This document shows, piece by piece, positions 44,105 through 52,898 of a stretch of DNA of 64,000 nucleotides (positions within the stretch are counted from its first letter, which is position 1; each line of letters opens with the position of its first letter). Both the position numbers and the translations under genes were made by a program. The DNA comes from JACCSI01 sp963815285 (GTDB taxonomy: Bacteria; Acidobacteriota; Vicinamibacteria; Vicinamibacterales; UBA2999): contig CAWFGB010000002.1 of NCBI GenBank assembly GCA_963815285.1, positions 293,221 to 357,220 on the forward strand, written 5' to 3'. Under the pieces are notes generated by a model. The model worked only from the letters and a program-made list of their open reading frames with translations. It was not told where the DNA came from and searched no databases.

Positions 44105-45391
44105 TCAGTCGAACCATCGAGCGCGCGGCCGCATGAAGTTGGCGAACACAAACTCCGCGGCCGACTGGCCGACCTGCTGACCGGCCTGCTGATCGAACCG
44201 GTAATGAATGCCGCCATAAATGCGGGCCATGGCTTCTTCTTCGGCGGCCTGCCAGAAACCGTCGAAGTGCCGTGTGACGCCGGGTAGCCCGCCGGGCAGA
44301 CTCCAGGTCACCGCCACTGGCACGTCGTTCGTGCCGCAAACGAGTTGGAGGGCGCGCGCCGCGCTGGCTCCGATCGTCGCCAGATTGCCGGCATACGCGG
44401 GATACGGGGGCGTGGTGATCAAGGGCAGCCAGGTCGAATCGGGATCAGTTTCGGGATTCAGATCCGTGTCGGCCGCGCGGATCGCGGTCACGGGGCGCCA
44501 CACGCCGTACACGAACTTGCTCGCTTGCGTTGTCTGGAGGGCATCGTGGATCGAGACGTTCACGAGCGCGAACACACGGGCGGTTTCGACGAGCGACAGG
44601 TTGCGCGCGAGGACGACATCGCGAGCCATGTTGTTCCACACCGAGAAGAAACCCGTGGTCGTCTCGACGCCTGACCAAAGACGCGCGATGGTCGTCTGCT
44701 CCTCGGTCCGCACGGCGCTGTCGGACTTGCCGAGGAGCTTCACCTCGTTGAGATCGGCGGCGTATCGTGCGCTCGTGAGCGACGGCGGGGGCGATGGCAG
44801 GAGGTGTGTCGCCGAGAGCAGCGCCATCGGCGCGGCATGCTGGAGATGGGTGAACGTGGCAGCGGCGTTGGCCGGCGGCGTCGGTTGCCAGCGCCCGGGA
44901 AGGGGCGGCTCGGAGTAAGGCGGAAAAGCCGAAACGACCCAGCCGTCATCTTGCCGCCACGCCAGGATCTCCTTGGCGATGTGGGCGCCCATCTCGGCGC
45001 CACGGCGGACGAAGCCGGAAGGATGATCACCAAGATCGGCTGCAAGGGCCTCGTCATAGGCCGACATCGCCGACGGATTGAGAGCCACGAGCACGTCATG
45101 GGCAGCCTGCGCGGCCGCGGCCGTAGTCGATCCCCCGAACCCTGGCCGCAATCGGACCCGATAAGGTTCGAAATCGCGCTCGATGGCGTTGATCGCATCG
45201 AACATCGCGATGTGCATCATCGAGTAGAAACGGGGTGTCTGGGGATTGCCCGGCTGAGGTAGTGTGCTATGAAGAAGCTGGTTCCATTTCAGCACGACGT
45301 CGGACGAATGCGTCGCTTCAATGTCGTGTCCCGCGGCCGTCAGAGCGACTATCAGCGTCGTACCAACAATAATCGTCTTGCGCATCTGCAT
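44105..45391 (-). CDS. Vanadium-dependent haloperoxidase / PAP2-like protein, exported
   Basis: 428 residues; ATG 45385 has AAGGAG at better spacing than ATG 45391. Signal peptide (MRKTIIVGTTLIVALTAAG). All-helical acid-phosphatase fold with RFYSMMHIAMFDAINAIE, VSIHDALQTTQASKFVYGVWRPVTAIR, TTPPYPAYAGNLATIGASAARAL and GIHYRFDQQAGQQVGQSAAEFV. These correspond to the K/R...P-x-Y-x-S/G-H...H-x-R-x-D oxyanion site of bacterial VCPO relatives. The usual P-x-Y-x-S-G-H reads P-A-Y-A-G-N, lacking the catalytic His, so peroxidase activity is uncertain. Family members also act as phosphatases. Confidence 0.82.
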   Translation of the reverse strand: MQMRKTIIVGTTLIVALTAAGHDIEATHSSDVVLKWNQLLHSTLPQPGNPQTPRFYSMMHIAMFDAINAIERDFEPYRVRLRPGFGGSTTAAAAQAAHDVLVALNPSAMSAYDEALAADLGDHPSGFVRRGAEMGAHIAKEILAWRQDDGWVVSAFPPYSEPPLPGRWQPTPPANAAATFTHLQHAAPMALLSATHLLPSPPPSLTSARYAADLNEVKLLGKSDSAVRTEEQTTIARLWSGVETTTGFFSVWNNMARDVVLARNLSLVETARVFALVNVSIHDALQTTQASKFVYGVWRPVTAIRAADTDLNPETDPDSTWLPLITTPPYPAYAGNLATIGASAARALQLVCGTNDVPVAVTWSLPGGLPGVTRHFDGFWQAAEEEAMARIYGGIHYRFDQQAGQQVGQSAAEFVFANFMRPRARWFD

Positions 45392-45586
45392 TGCTCCTTG
45401 GAAAAAGGTGGCATCCAGGCGCCGAAGCTCTGGTGCTACACCGAATCAGACGCTTGAACATACGCAGTTCGCGCGGGTATGGAAGTGAAACGAACCTGAA
45501 CCCGTAAATCGCAGATGAAGCGAGGTTTACGGAGCGATCAGACCGGGGCGTGATGTTAGAATCTGCGTTCCCATGGGCCCTTGCTG

Positions 45587-47509
45587 ATGTCCACGGTCGA
45601 TGCCGGTCGTCTAGTGCGCTTTGGAGCGTTCGAGCTCGATCTCGATGAGGGCGTCCTGTCCCGCTACGGCCGCCGCGTGCCCCTTCAAGAGCAACCGGCC
45701 CGCATTCTCACCCTCCTGGTGAGCAGGCCGGACGAGGTAGTCACGCGCGAGGAGCTGCGGCACCTCGTGTGGACGGACGACACCTTCGTCGAATTCGACG
45801 CGAGCCTGAACGCCGCCATCACCAAGATTCGTCGCGCCCTCGGGGATTCCGCGAGCGCTCCCCGCTTCATCGAGACTGTTCCGAAGCGTGGCTACCGCTT
45901 TCTCGCCGACGTGCAGGGGCTCCAGCCCGGGTCCGAGTCAACGGCCGTCGCCGCGCGAGTAGTCGTCGCTGCTCCTTCAGCGCCGTCGGATATCGAAGCT
46001 CGACAGGCGCCGCCGGACGTCCGTCGAGCACATAAGACCGCGTTACTCGCGATTGTGGCCGCGACGCTTCTCTCCGCCTGGCTGCTCTCTCCCGGACTCG
46101 CGCGACCATCTCGCGCGCCGCTCGTGCGGTCGCTCACGGTGCAGCCCTTCGAGATGCGAGCCGAGGGGATGCACACGAATCTGGGAAGCGAGCTGGCGGC
46201 GGCGATCGGCAGGCGACTCGGTCGCCTGCAAACACTCACCGTCAAACCGTGGCCGCCTGGCGCCACCGCCGATCCGCGCGCACTCAGTCGCGAGCTGGGG
46301 GTGGACGCACGACTGAGCGGGGTCGCCACGCGAACGGGGCAGCAGCTTGCGATCGCGCTGCGTATTGTGTCTACCGACGGCGAGCGCGCGCTCTGGGAAG
46401 ATGTCGTCGATGTGCCCGTCAGCGACCTGATGTGGCTGGAATCGCAGATCGCCCAGCGGGTCGGAACGGCGCTCGACGTTCCGATGAGCGGGAGAGAGCG
46501 CGCGGCGCTCGCCCGCCACATGACGGAGAGCCTCGAGGCGTATCAGTGGTTCCTGCGGGGACGGTTGCACTTCGATCGGCGGACGAGCCGCGACCTGCGT
46601 GACGCGATCGCGGCGTTCGAGCGGGCCACGGCCAGCGACGCGAACTACGCGCTCGCCTACGCGTGGGTCGCGAACACCTACGCGCCGCTCAGCTACCTCG
46701 GCTTTGCCCCGCCGTGGGAGACGGGACCGGCCCAACGCGCGGCCGCCGAAAAGGCGCTGTTGCTCGACGGCGGTCTGGCTGAGGCGCATCTCAGTCTTGC
46801 GATGGCCTTGGCCTTTCACGACCGGCGCTGGGGAGACGCCGAGGCGGCGTTTCGCCGCGCGCTCGAGCTCGATCCCAACTACGCCACCGGTCACCACTGG
46901 TATGCGTTCTTCCTCACGACCCTCGGACGCTTCGACGAGGCGCTGGTCGAGCGACGACGCGCGCTCGAGATCGATCCGCTGACGCCGATGCTGAGCGTAG
47001 GGCTCGCGGACCTGCACATCGCCATGCGCCGGCCCGATCGAGCTCTTGACGCCGTCGAGCGGACTCTCGAGCACTATCCGCGATTCTGGATGGCGCGCCA
47101 CGCTCGAGGGCAGGCGCTCCAGCAGCTTGGCCGTCACCACGAGGCGCTACAGGACTTCGTCGAGGCGGAGCGTGCGGCCCCGGACAGCGTCCCGGTGATG
47201 TCCTCCGTCGTGGGCGCGCTCGCGGCGACAGGACAAATTCGCGAAGCGCGAAGACGCGTGGCGGAAATCGAACGGCGGGCGCGTTCCACGTTCTTTCCGG
47301 CGTTCGATCTGGGTCTGATGCGCGTCGCGCTCGGCGATATTGACCTCGCGTTCGACTGGCTTCGGCGAAGCTGCGATATGAAGGAACCCCGCCTCACGGC
47401 GATAAGCTTCCACGTCGGCGTCGGAGTCGACCCCATCCGTCAGGACCCGCGCTTCGCCGAGCTGTTGGCGTGCCTCGGGTTGCCGGTCAGCGCGGCGAGC
47501 TCCCGCTGA
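45587..47509 (+). CDS. Winged-helix (CadC/OmpR-type) DNA-binding domain with membrane helix and TPRs
   Basis: 640 residues from ATG 45587 (TTG 45581 is an in-frame alternative). Residues 8-105 are a Trans_reg_C winged helix: VRFGAFELDLDEGVLSR, LLVSRPDEVVTREELRHLVW, FIETVPKRGYRF. A single membrane segment lies about 148-166 (LLAIVAATLLSAWLLSPGL). An adenylate-cyclase-associated-like domain (FEMRAEGMHTNLGSELAAAIGRRL) precedes TPR repeats (about 300-600; LDPNYATGHHWYAFFL, ALEIDPLTPMLSVGLADLHI). This is the one-component, membrane-anchored regulator design expanded in Acidobacteria. A TTAGAAT at 45555-45561 could be its -10. Targets unknown. Confidence 0.87.
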   Translation: MSTVDAGRLVRFGAFELDLDEGVLSRYGRRVPLQEQPARILTLLVSRPDEVVTREELRHLVWTDDTFVEFDASLNAAITKIRRALGDSASAPRFIETVPKRGYRFLADVQGLQPGSESTAVAARVVVAAPSAPSDIEARQAPPDVRRAHKTALLAIVAATLLSAWLLSPGLARPSRAPLVRSLTVQPFEMRAEGMHTNLGSELAAAIGRRLGRLQTLTVKPWPPGATADPRALSRELGVDARLSGVATRTGQQLAIALRIVSTDGERALWEDVVDVPVSDLMWLESQIAQRVGTALDVPMSGRERAALARHMTESLEAYQWFLRGRLHFDRRTSRDLRDAIAAFERATASDANYALAYAWVANTYAPLSYLGFAPPWETGPAQRAAAEKALLLDGGLAEAHLSLAMALAFHDRRWGDAEAAFRRALELDPNYATGHHWYAFFLTTLGRFDEALVERRRALEIDPLTPMLSVGLADLHIAMRRPDRALDAVERTLEHYPRFWMARHARGQALQQLGRHHEALQDFVEAERAAPDSVPVMSSVVGALAATGQIREARRRVAEIERRARSTFFPAFDLGLMRVALGDIDLAFDWLRRSCDMKEPRLTAISFHVGVGVDPIRQDPRFAELLACLGLPVSAASSR

Positions 47510-47790
47510 CCTTCCCCTTCACCGACGCACTCAAGCGGCATCTGGATGCTCAGAAAGCGGAGCGCGAACGGCTGAAAGCCGAGGCCTAATCTGCCCATGG
47601 GTGTTCAACCGCGCGAACCGCAAGGTCAAGAGTAAGCGCATCACGACCCTCATCAAGGCATTCAGGGCGGCGTGTACGACGGCGGGCTGTCCGGGTCGGA
47701 TTCCGCACGACCTGCGGCGGACCGCCGTACGCAGCTTGGTGCGCGCGTCGCCAGGCAGAGGACCGATTCGTCGATCGGCTCCTCCCACGA
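47497..47790 (+). pseudogene. Tyrosine recombinase (integrase) remnant
   Basis: Frame one (47497-47589) reads ELPLTFPFTDALKRHLDAQKAERERLKAEA then stops at TAA. Frame two (from 47592) reads CPWVFNRANRKVKSKRITTLIKAFRAACTTAGCPG and RIPHDLRRTAVRSLVRA. HDLRRTAVRxL is the catalytic-domain box of phage-type integrases, and FPFT...LLxAQ is the segment before it in the same family. The final tyrosine box is scrambled by another shift. The fragment overlaps the 3' end of the regulator gene and borders the large operon that follows. Confidence 0.78.
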
Positions 47791-48017
47791 TCTCGCGGAA
47801 ACTATAGCGTCTCAACTGGATACGTCGACCGAGCGATCGCGTATTCGTGTGTGCCGTTGGGTGAAATTGGCAAGCGTTGGCTCGCGGCCGGCACACTCCG
47901 GGCACAGCTCAACGTGTTGCGAAAGAGCTTGCGCCACCCCGCGATCGTGTCTTGCCACTCGGTCGCGAATGGATGACCTCTGCGTAAAATAGGCGAGCTC
48001 ATCCATGTGTTCCCTGA

Positions 48018-48045
48018 TTCTGAACACGCGCCCGATCGGTAGAAT
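48018..48045 (+). promoter_or_regulatory. Candidate promoter of the large operon, short leader
   Basis: TTCTGA (48018-48023), a 16-base spacer and TAGAAT (48040-48045, preceded by GG) form a plausible promoter. Transcription would start about 48052 and the first gene begins with GTG at 48055. No ribosome-binding site is present there. A leaderless or near-leaderless mRNA is therefore likely for the first gene. Confidence 0.45.
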
Positions 48046-48054
48046 AGCCGCCCA

Positions 48055-50322
48055 GTGTCGGCCGGCGAGATCAAGAAATACGCGAGTGAACTGAGCGCCC
48101 TTCTCAGCGGCGTGAGCGTTAGCGTTGCCCAGCTGACCGCGCTCACGGCGGCCGCCGACGATCTCGACGACCTCGCGTCGAGCGCGCCGGGCATCGTTAC
48201 TCACACCGAGTGGAACGACGCAAAGGCGGCTTGGGACACCGCGTTGGCGGCGGTCGGCGCCAAGCTCGCTGACGCACTGCTCGGTTCACTCGCCGCAATG
48301 CCCGGTCTCGCGGATCTCGTGGCCGATCCCGCGAAGCTGGTGACGGAAGGCATCCAGGGCGGCGTCGACCTCGGGCCCGTGCGCCTCGACGTCGGCTCGT
48401 CAGTCCTCGTGATCGTCCCGCCGCAGTTCTCCGGCGGCGGTGGGTCGACCGAGCCGATCGCGATAGGGCCATACGGCGTCGGACAGATCGGCGCGACCCT
48501 CGCCTCACCCTTCGGCGGCGGGATGCCCGGCGGCGGCTCGCTCGTGCGGCTGCCCGATGGCAGCTATGGCGGCACACTGGAACTGCCGCTCGGCCCCGTC
48601 CAGGTCACCGCCACTGCCGTCGTCGCCATCATCGACGGCGAGCCCTCGTTCCTCGCCATCATGGGCGTAGCCTTCCTGCCGCCCATCCAGCTCTCCTTCG
48701 GCTTCTCCCTCGACCGCGTTGGCGGCATCGTCGGCGTCAACCGGCGCGTGAACACCGACGCGTTGCGCGACGCGCAGCGCACTGGGGTCGCAGGCGATGT
48801 CCTCTTCGCGATCAGGCCGCCAGCGTCGCCGCTCGCACTCGTCAGCGCGGCGAATCGCCTGTTTCCGTTCAACCGCGCGACGCACCTCGTTGGCCCCTCG
48901 CTGAAACTCGCCTGGCTCTCGTTCGGACCCGCAGGCAGCCTGATCGGTTTCGACCTCGCCGTGATTGTGGAGATCCCGACCGGCAAGGTCGCGATCCTCG
49001 GCGTCGCGCGCGCTGCGATCCCTGGCCTTCCCTTGGTCTTGAATCTGCGGCTTGACGTCCTCGGCATCGTCGATCCGGTCGAGGGGCTCGTGTCGATCGA
49101 CGCAAGCCTGGTGGACAGCCACGTGCTCGGCATCTTCGAGGTGTACGGCGACGCCGCCATGCGCCTTAGCTGGGGCTCGACGGCCTACATGGTCATCGCG
49201 GTCGGCGGGTTCTTCCCTGGCTACAATCCGGAGCCCGCACGCCTCCCCGCTCTTCGCCGAGTGGGCCTGTCGCTCAACAACCCGATCCCCGTCATCTCGA
49301 TGCGCGCCGAGGGCTACTTCGCGGTCACATCGAACTCGATTCACCTCGGCGGCCGATACGAAGTCGGCATCTCGCTCGGCATCGACGCGCACGGCTTCAT
49401 CCAGGTCGACGCGATGGTGCAGTTCCGCCCGTTCTACTTCGAGGCGCGCATCGCGGCGGGCTTCGCGGTGTCGGCGGGCGGCTTCAGCTTCGCGTCGGTG
49501 ACGCTCGAGGGATCGATCAGCGGTCCTGGCCCAATCGTCATCCGAGGGTCGCTGAGCATCAGCGTCTTTCTCTTCTCGCTGTCCTGGAGCGAACAGTTCA
49601 CGCTCGGTAGTGGACCGTCGGACACGCTGCCCTCCCCCCCGCCACTCCTCGACGTGATCTTCGAAGAGTTGAGCAAGGCCTCGAACGTCCATAGCGGCAG
49701 CATCACCGATCCTCACGTGGTGCTCGCGCCGCAGTTGCGACCCGGTGGTTTCGCGGCTGTGCCCCCGACAGGCACGCTGCAGGTACAGCAGCGTCGCGCG
49801 CCCCTCGGCCTCGTGATCGAACGCGTGGACGGACGTCCGCTCTCGTCGCCGCAGGGCGTGAAGATCACGAGCGGGACGACGGATGTCACTGAACGATTCA
49901 GTCCGGGCAGCTATATGACGCTCACCGGTTCCGAAGCCCTCAACCGTCCGCCCTTCGACGTGCTTGCCGCGGGACGCGTGATCTCGCCGGCGGACGGGGT
50001 CCCGATTGAAGAAGCACTTCCTGACCCACGCAAGATCACACAGATCGTCATCCGCTACGGCGTGATGTCGGTCGAGGGCGAGGGACAGCCCGTGGGACTC
50101 GCTGCGGCGTCGGCGCTCGTCATCGCGGCAGGCAACCTGCCGGCGCTGAGCGACACCGCGGCGCTCGTCAGTGCGAAGCAGGAAGAGTGGACGGCGACGA
50201 GTACGACCCAGACGTTTGCGAGCGCCTCCGCGGCGCATCAGTTCGTCCGCTACAACAAGGGCGTCGCGCAGGCGGCCGCGGATGCAGCCGCGCCTCTCGA
50301 TCTTGCCGGAGTCCTGGCATGA
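48055..50322 (+). CDS. DUF6603-like beta-rich protein, first gene of the large operon
   Basis: 755 residues from GTG 48055. Residues 1-95 are helical. From about 100 the protein becomes strongly beta-rich, with long alternating hydrophobic runs (LVLNLRLDVLGIVDPVEGLVSIDASLVDSHVLGIFEVYGDAAM). It includes GGFFPGYNPEPARLPALRRVGLSLNNPIPVISMRAEGYFAVTSNSIHLGG and FRPFYFEARIAAGFAVSAGGFS, the pattern I associate with DUF6603. No signal peptide and no true membrane helix. The layout suggests a large barrel-like or stacked beta structure. Its stop overlaps the next ATG by 4 bases. Function unknown. Confidence 0.72.
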   Translation: MSAGEIKKYASELSALLSGVSVSVAQLTALTAAADDLDDLASSAPGIVTHTEWNDAKAAWDTALAAVGAKLADALLGSLAAMPGLADLVADPAKLVTEGIQGGVDLGPVRLDVGSSVLVIVPPQFSGGGGSTEPIAIGPYGVGQIGATLASPFGGGMPGGGSLVRLPDGSYGGTLELPLGPVQVTATAVVAIIDGEPSFLAIMGVAFLPPIQLSFGFSLDRVGGIVGVNRRVNTDALRDAQRTGVAGDVLFAIRPPASPLALVSAANRLFPFNRATHLVGPSLKLAWLSFGPAGSLIGFDLAVIVEIPTGKVAILGVARAAIPGLPLVLNLRLDVLGIVDPVEGLVSIDASLVDSHVLGIFEVYGDAAMRLSWGSTAYMVIAVGGFFPGYNPEPARLPALRRVGLSLNNPIPVISMRAEGYFAVTSNSIHLGGRYEVGISLGIDAHGFIQVDAMVQFRPFYFEARIAAGFAVSAGGFSFASVTLEGSISGPGPIVIRGSLSISVFLFSLSWSEQFTLGSGPSDTLPSPPPLLDVIFEELSKASNVHSGSITDPHVVLAPQLRPGGFAAVPPTGTLQVQQRRAPLGLVIERVDGRPLSSPQGVKITSGTTDVTERFSPGSYMTLTGSEALNRPPFDVLAAGRVISPADGVPIEEALPDPRKITQIVIRYGVMSVEGEGQPVGLAAASALVIAAGNLPALSDTAALVSAKQEEWTATSTTQTFASASAAHQFVRYNKGVAQAAADAAAPLDLAGVLA

Positions 50323-52898
50323 GGACCTTCTACTCCCGCTACGAGAAGGCGCTGCGGAAGACGGCGACGACGGAGGTGAGCGGACGGCTGCAGGGGACGA
50401 CGGATGTCGCGATCGAGGACTTCGCGAGCCCTCCAGCCACGAAGACGCCGAAGGCGAATTACGAGCTGTTTGGCCCGGGCGACGTGCAGCGACTGGCGGC
50501 AGGCGCGATCACGCGGCGCTTTCCTGCGCCGAACTCGAGCGACGCCGAAGTCACGAAGACCGCGCTGATCGAATTCGCCGCGGCCGACCTGCCCTGGCGT
50601 TACACACCAAAGATCGCCGACAGCACGGGGCTTCGCCCATGGATCGTGCTGGTCGTCGGTCAGCGCGTTGCCGGCGACATCATCCTGCGACGCGACGGGC
50701 GCGTGACGCTCGGTCTCATCGCGCAGAACAATCACAAGCTTGCCGACTCGGCGCAGTGGGCGCACGTGCAGCAGGTCGTGGACCATGGCGATATCGGAAG
50801 GATCATCGCCCCGCCGCGCCAGGCGTCAGGCCTTGCGGCCGGCAACCTCGACTACATCGACAACACAGAGTACATCGCGTGCCTCGTGCCCGCGTTCAAA
50901 GCGGACGGCACGGAGAGCTGGAACGGCACGCAGCCGGTCACGTGCGATCTGTACGACTGGTGGATCTTCAGGACCGGACCGAAGGGCGACTTCCGCGATC
51001 TCGCCGCGAAGCTGCGCAAGGCCGACCTCGACGCCATCCTGCAGAACAGCGGGAGGCCGTTCGGCCGCGCCGAGGTGCAGTACAAGCATCGCGGGCCTTC
51101 GGCGAAGATGACGCTGCTCCAGACAGCAGGCGCGCTGAAGCTGCCGCCGGATGGCGTGAATCCGGATCCGGCCGAGAAGCCGGTGGACCAGCCGGTCGCG
51201 AAGGAAGTGACGGCGCTCACGGTACGCATCCCGACACCGGACGGCCGCGGAGTGATCACGGCGCCGCGCTACCACGCTCCGTTCGCTGACGCGAATGCTG
51301 TTGGCGATCCTGCAGCAGGCGGCTGGATCGATCAGATGCAGTCCGACCCGCGCATGCGTGGCGCGGCGGGGCTCGGCGCCTGGAACGCGATCGCCTGGCA
51401 AGACAAGATCGCCGACGCCGCCGCAAGCAAGGTGGGCGACCTGGCGATCGCACGCGATCGCATCAATCACGTGGCGTTTGGCGTCGAACTCAGTCGATCG
51501 CTCTGGCGCCGGCGTTTACCTGCGGATCCGGTCGATCGACTTGCCGTCCTGGCACCTGCACTTGCGAGACTCGTGACCACGACCCGCGAGCCGGTGCTCG
51601 ACGCGATCGCGGGACGAACGCCCGGCCTCACGCGCGCGCTCTTCTCGTCGGCCGCGCGTCGCGTGCTGCGCCCGGGTCCGGCGCGCACGGCACTCACCTC
51701 AGAGGGATCCGCACCATTCGGCAAAGTGCTCAGGATCGCGAACACATGCGAAGCGCGCAAGGATGCCGCGAGGATTCATCAAGGCGATGCGGATCCTCAG
51801 GAGTTGCTGAAGCGCGCGATCCATGAGGCCGCGGGCGACGACCGCGCATTGGCCGACGCGATCCTCAACGCGCTCGGCCAGAACCCGAGCCCCGGCCGCG
51901 TGTCCGCCGCGCTGAGAGCGCTGGCGCCTGATGACACGGGACGTCCCAATCGTGATGCGATCGCGCAGTTCCTGGACAGCCGTTCCGCACCAGACGTCGA
52001 TCGCACGATGGTCGAATGGCCCGCTTGGATGAACGAGCATGGCCGACCGCAGCCTTGCAGACCGATTCCACTCGAAGACCTCGCGAAGGTTGTCGCCGAC
52101 GCCATCGATCCGACGGTCGCGCGTCCGCCCGTCGTCGAACGTGTGATCTCCACGCTGCCCGGCATCACGCACATCGGCCCTGTCGAGATCGAACCCGAAC
52201 TCGACCTGCCGCTCTGGAGTTTCCTGTCCGACAACTCGCCGGACTGGATGCTCCCCGGCGCCGGCGATCTCAAGGATGGCGACGTGGTCGGTCTCTCGAC
52301 GAATCCCGCGTTCGTCGAATCGCTGCTCGTCGGCGCGAATCATCAGACGACGGCGGAGCTGCGGTGGCGGAATGTGCCGCTCACCACACGCTGGTCGCCG
52401 CTGCGGAAGTTCTGGCAGCGCGCCGGCGGCGAGTACGACGTGCTGCCGATCAAGGCCTGGCCCGAAGCGTCTGCGCTCGGCAGTAAAGATCTCGTGCCGG
52501 ACGCACGCGACGCCGAGGCCGTCGTCGTGTTCAAGACGTCACTGTTCAAGAGGTACCCAGCGACGGTCGTGTATCTCCATCTGTCAGAGAACGACTGGGA
52601 CGCACCTGAACCGGGCGACGACCTCGAAGCCGGGAAGATTCTTCCGACCTTCACCGGAACGATTGGCAAGGACATCACCTTCTTCGGCTTTCCGGTCACT
52701 CCGGACAAGCTGAAGACGCACTGGGTCGTCCTCGAAGAACCGCCGGCCGGCTATCGCTTCTATCAGGCAGCAAAGGTGGCGCCAAAGGTTCCGCCGGACT
52801 CGCAGGCGCCAGCGGCGAGCTCGTCGAACTTCGCCTACCAGCGGTTTGCGCTGCCGGTGCGAGTGCTGATTGGGCCGCTGCTCGAGGACCAGCCGTGA
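50319..52898 (+). CDS. Uncharacterised large protein of the operon (859 residues)
   Basis: ATG 50319 overlaps the preceding stop (ATGA); 859 residues. No characterised domain is recognised. Features seen: LPWRYTPKIADSTGLRPWIVLVVG near residue 90-115, a conserved-looking block STNPAFVESLLVGANHQTTAELRWRNVPLTTRWSPLRKFW about 660-700, and a C-terminal beta-rich part (TFTGTIGKDITFFGFPVTPDKL). The N-H-x-x-x-x-E-L-x-W-R block recalls a motif of very large uncharacterised actinobacterial and cyanobacterial proteins, from memory only. No signal peptide or membrane segment, so it is cytosolic or exported by a special route. Codon use matches its neighbours. Confidence 0.7.
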   Translation: MRTFYSRYEKALRKTATTEVSGRLQGTTDVAIEDFASPPATKTPKANYELFGPGDVQRLAAGAITRRFPAPNSSDAEVTKTALIEFAAADLPWRYTPKIADSTGLRPWIVLVVGQRVAGDIILRRDGRVTLGLIAQNNHKLADSAQWAHVQQVVDHGDIGRIIAPPRQASGLAAGNLDYIDNTEYIACLVPAFKADGTESWNGTQPVTCDLYDWWIFRTGPKGDFRDLAAKLRKADLDAILQNSGRPFGRAEVQYKHRGPSAKMTLLQTAGALKLPPDGVNPDPAEKPVDQPVAKEVTALTVRIPTPDGRGVITAPRYHAPFADANAVGDPAAGGWIDQMQSDPRMRGAAGLGAWNAIAWQDKIADAAASKVGDLAIARDRINHVAFGVELSRSLWRRRLPADPVDRLAVLAPALARLVTTTREPVLDAIAGRTPGLTRALFSSAARRVLRPGPARTALTSEGSAPFGKVLRIANTCEARKDAARIHQGDADPQELLKRAIHEAAGDDRALADAILNALGQNPSPGRVSAALRALAPDDTGRPNRDAIAQFLDSRSAPDVDRTMVEWPAWMNEHGRPQPCRPIPLEDLAKVVADAIDPTVARPPVVERVISTLPGITHIGPVEIEPELDLPLWSFLSDNSPDWMLPGAGDLKDGDVVGLSTNPAFVESLLVGANHQTTAELRWRNVPLTTRWSPLRKFWQRAGGEYDVLPIKAWPEASALGSKDLVPDARDAEAVVVFKTSLFKRYPATVVYLHLSENDWDAPEPGDDLEAGKILPTFTGTIGKDITFFGFPVTPDKLKTHWVVLEEPPAGYRFYQAAKVAPKVPPDSQAPAASSSNFAYQRFALPVRVLIGPLLEDQP

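Noticed and set aside
48505..50238. Long minus-strand open frame opposite the DUF6603-like gene (also 5549-6673, 53822-54916)
   Set aside because: Such antisense frames are a by-product of GC-rich third positions; their translations are Arg/His-rich and unlike real proteins.
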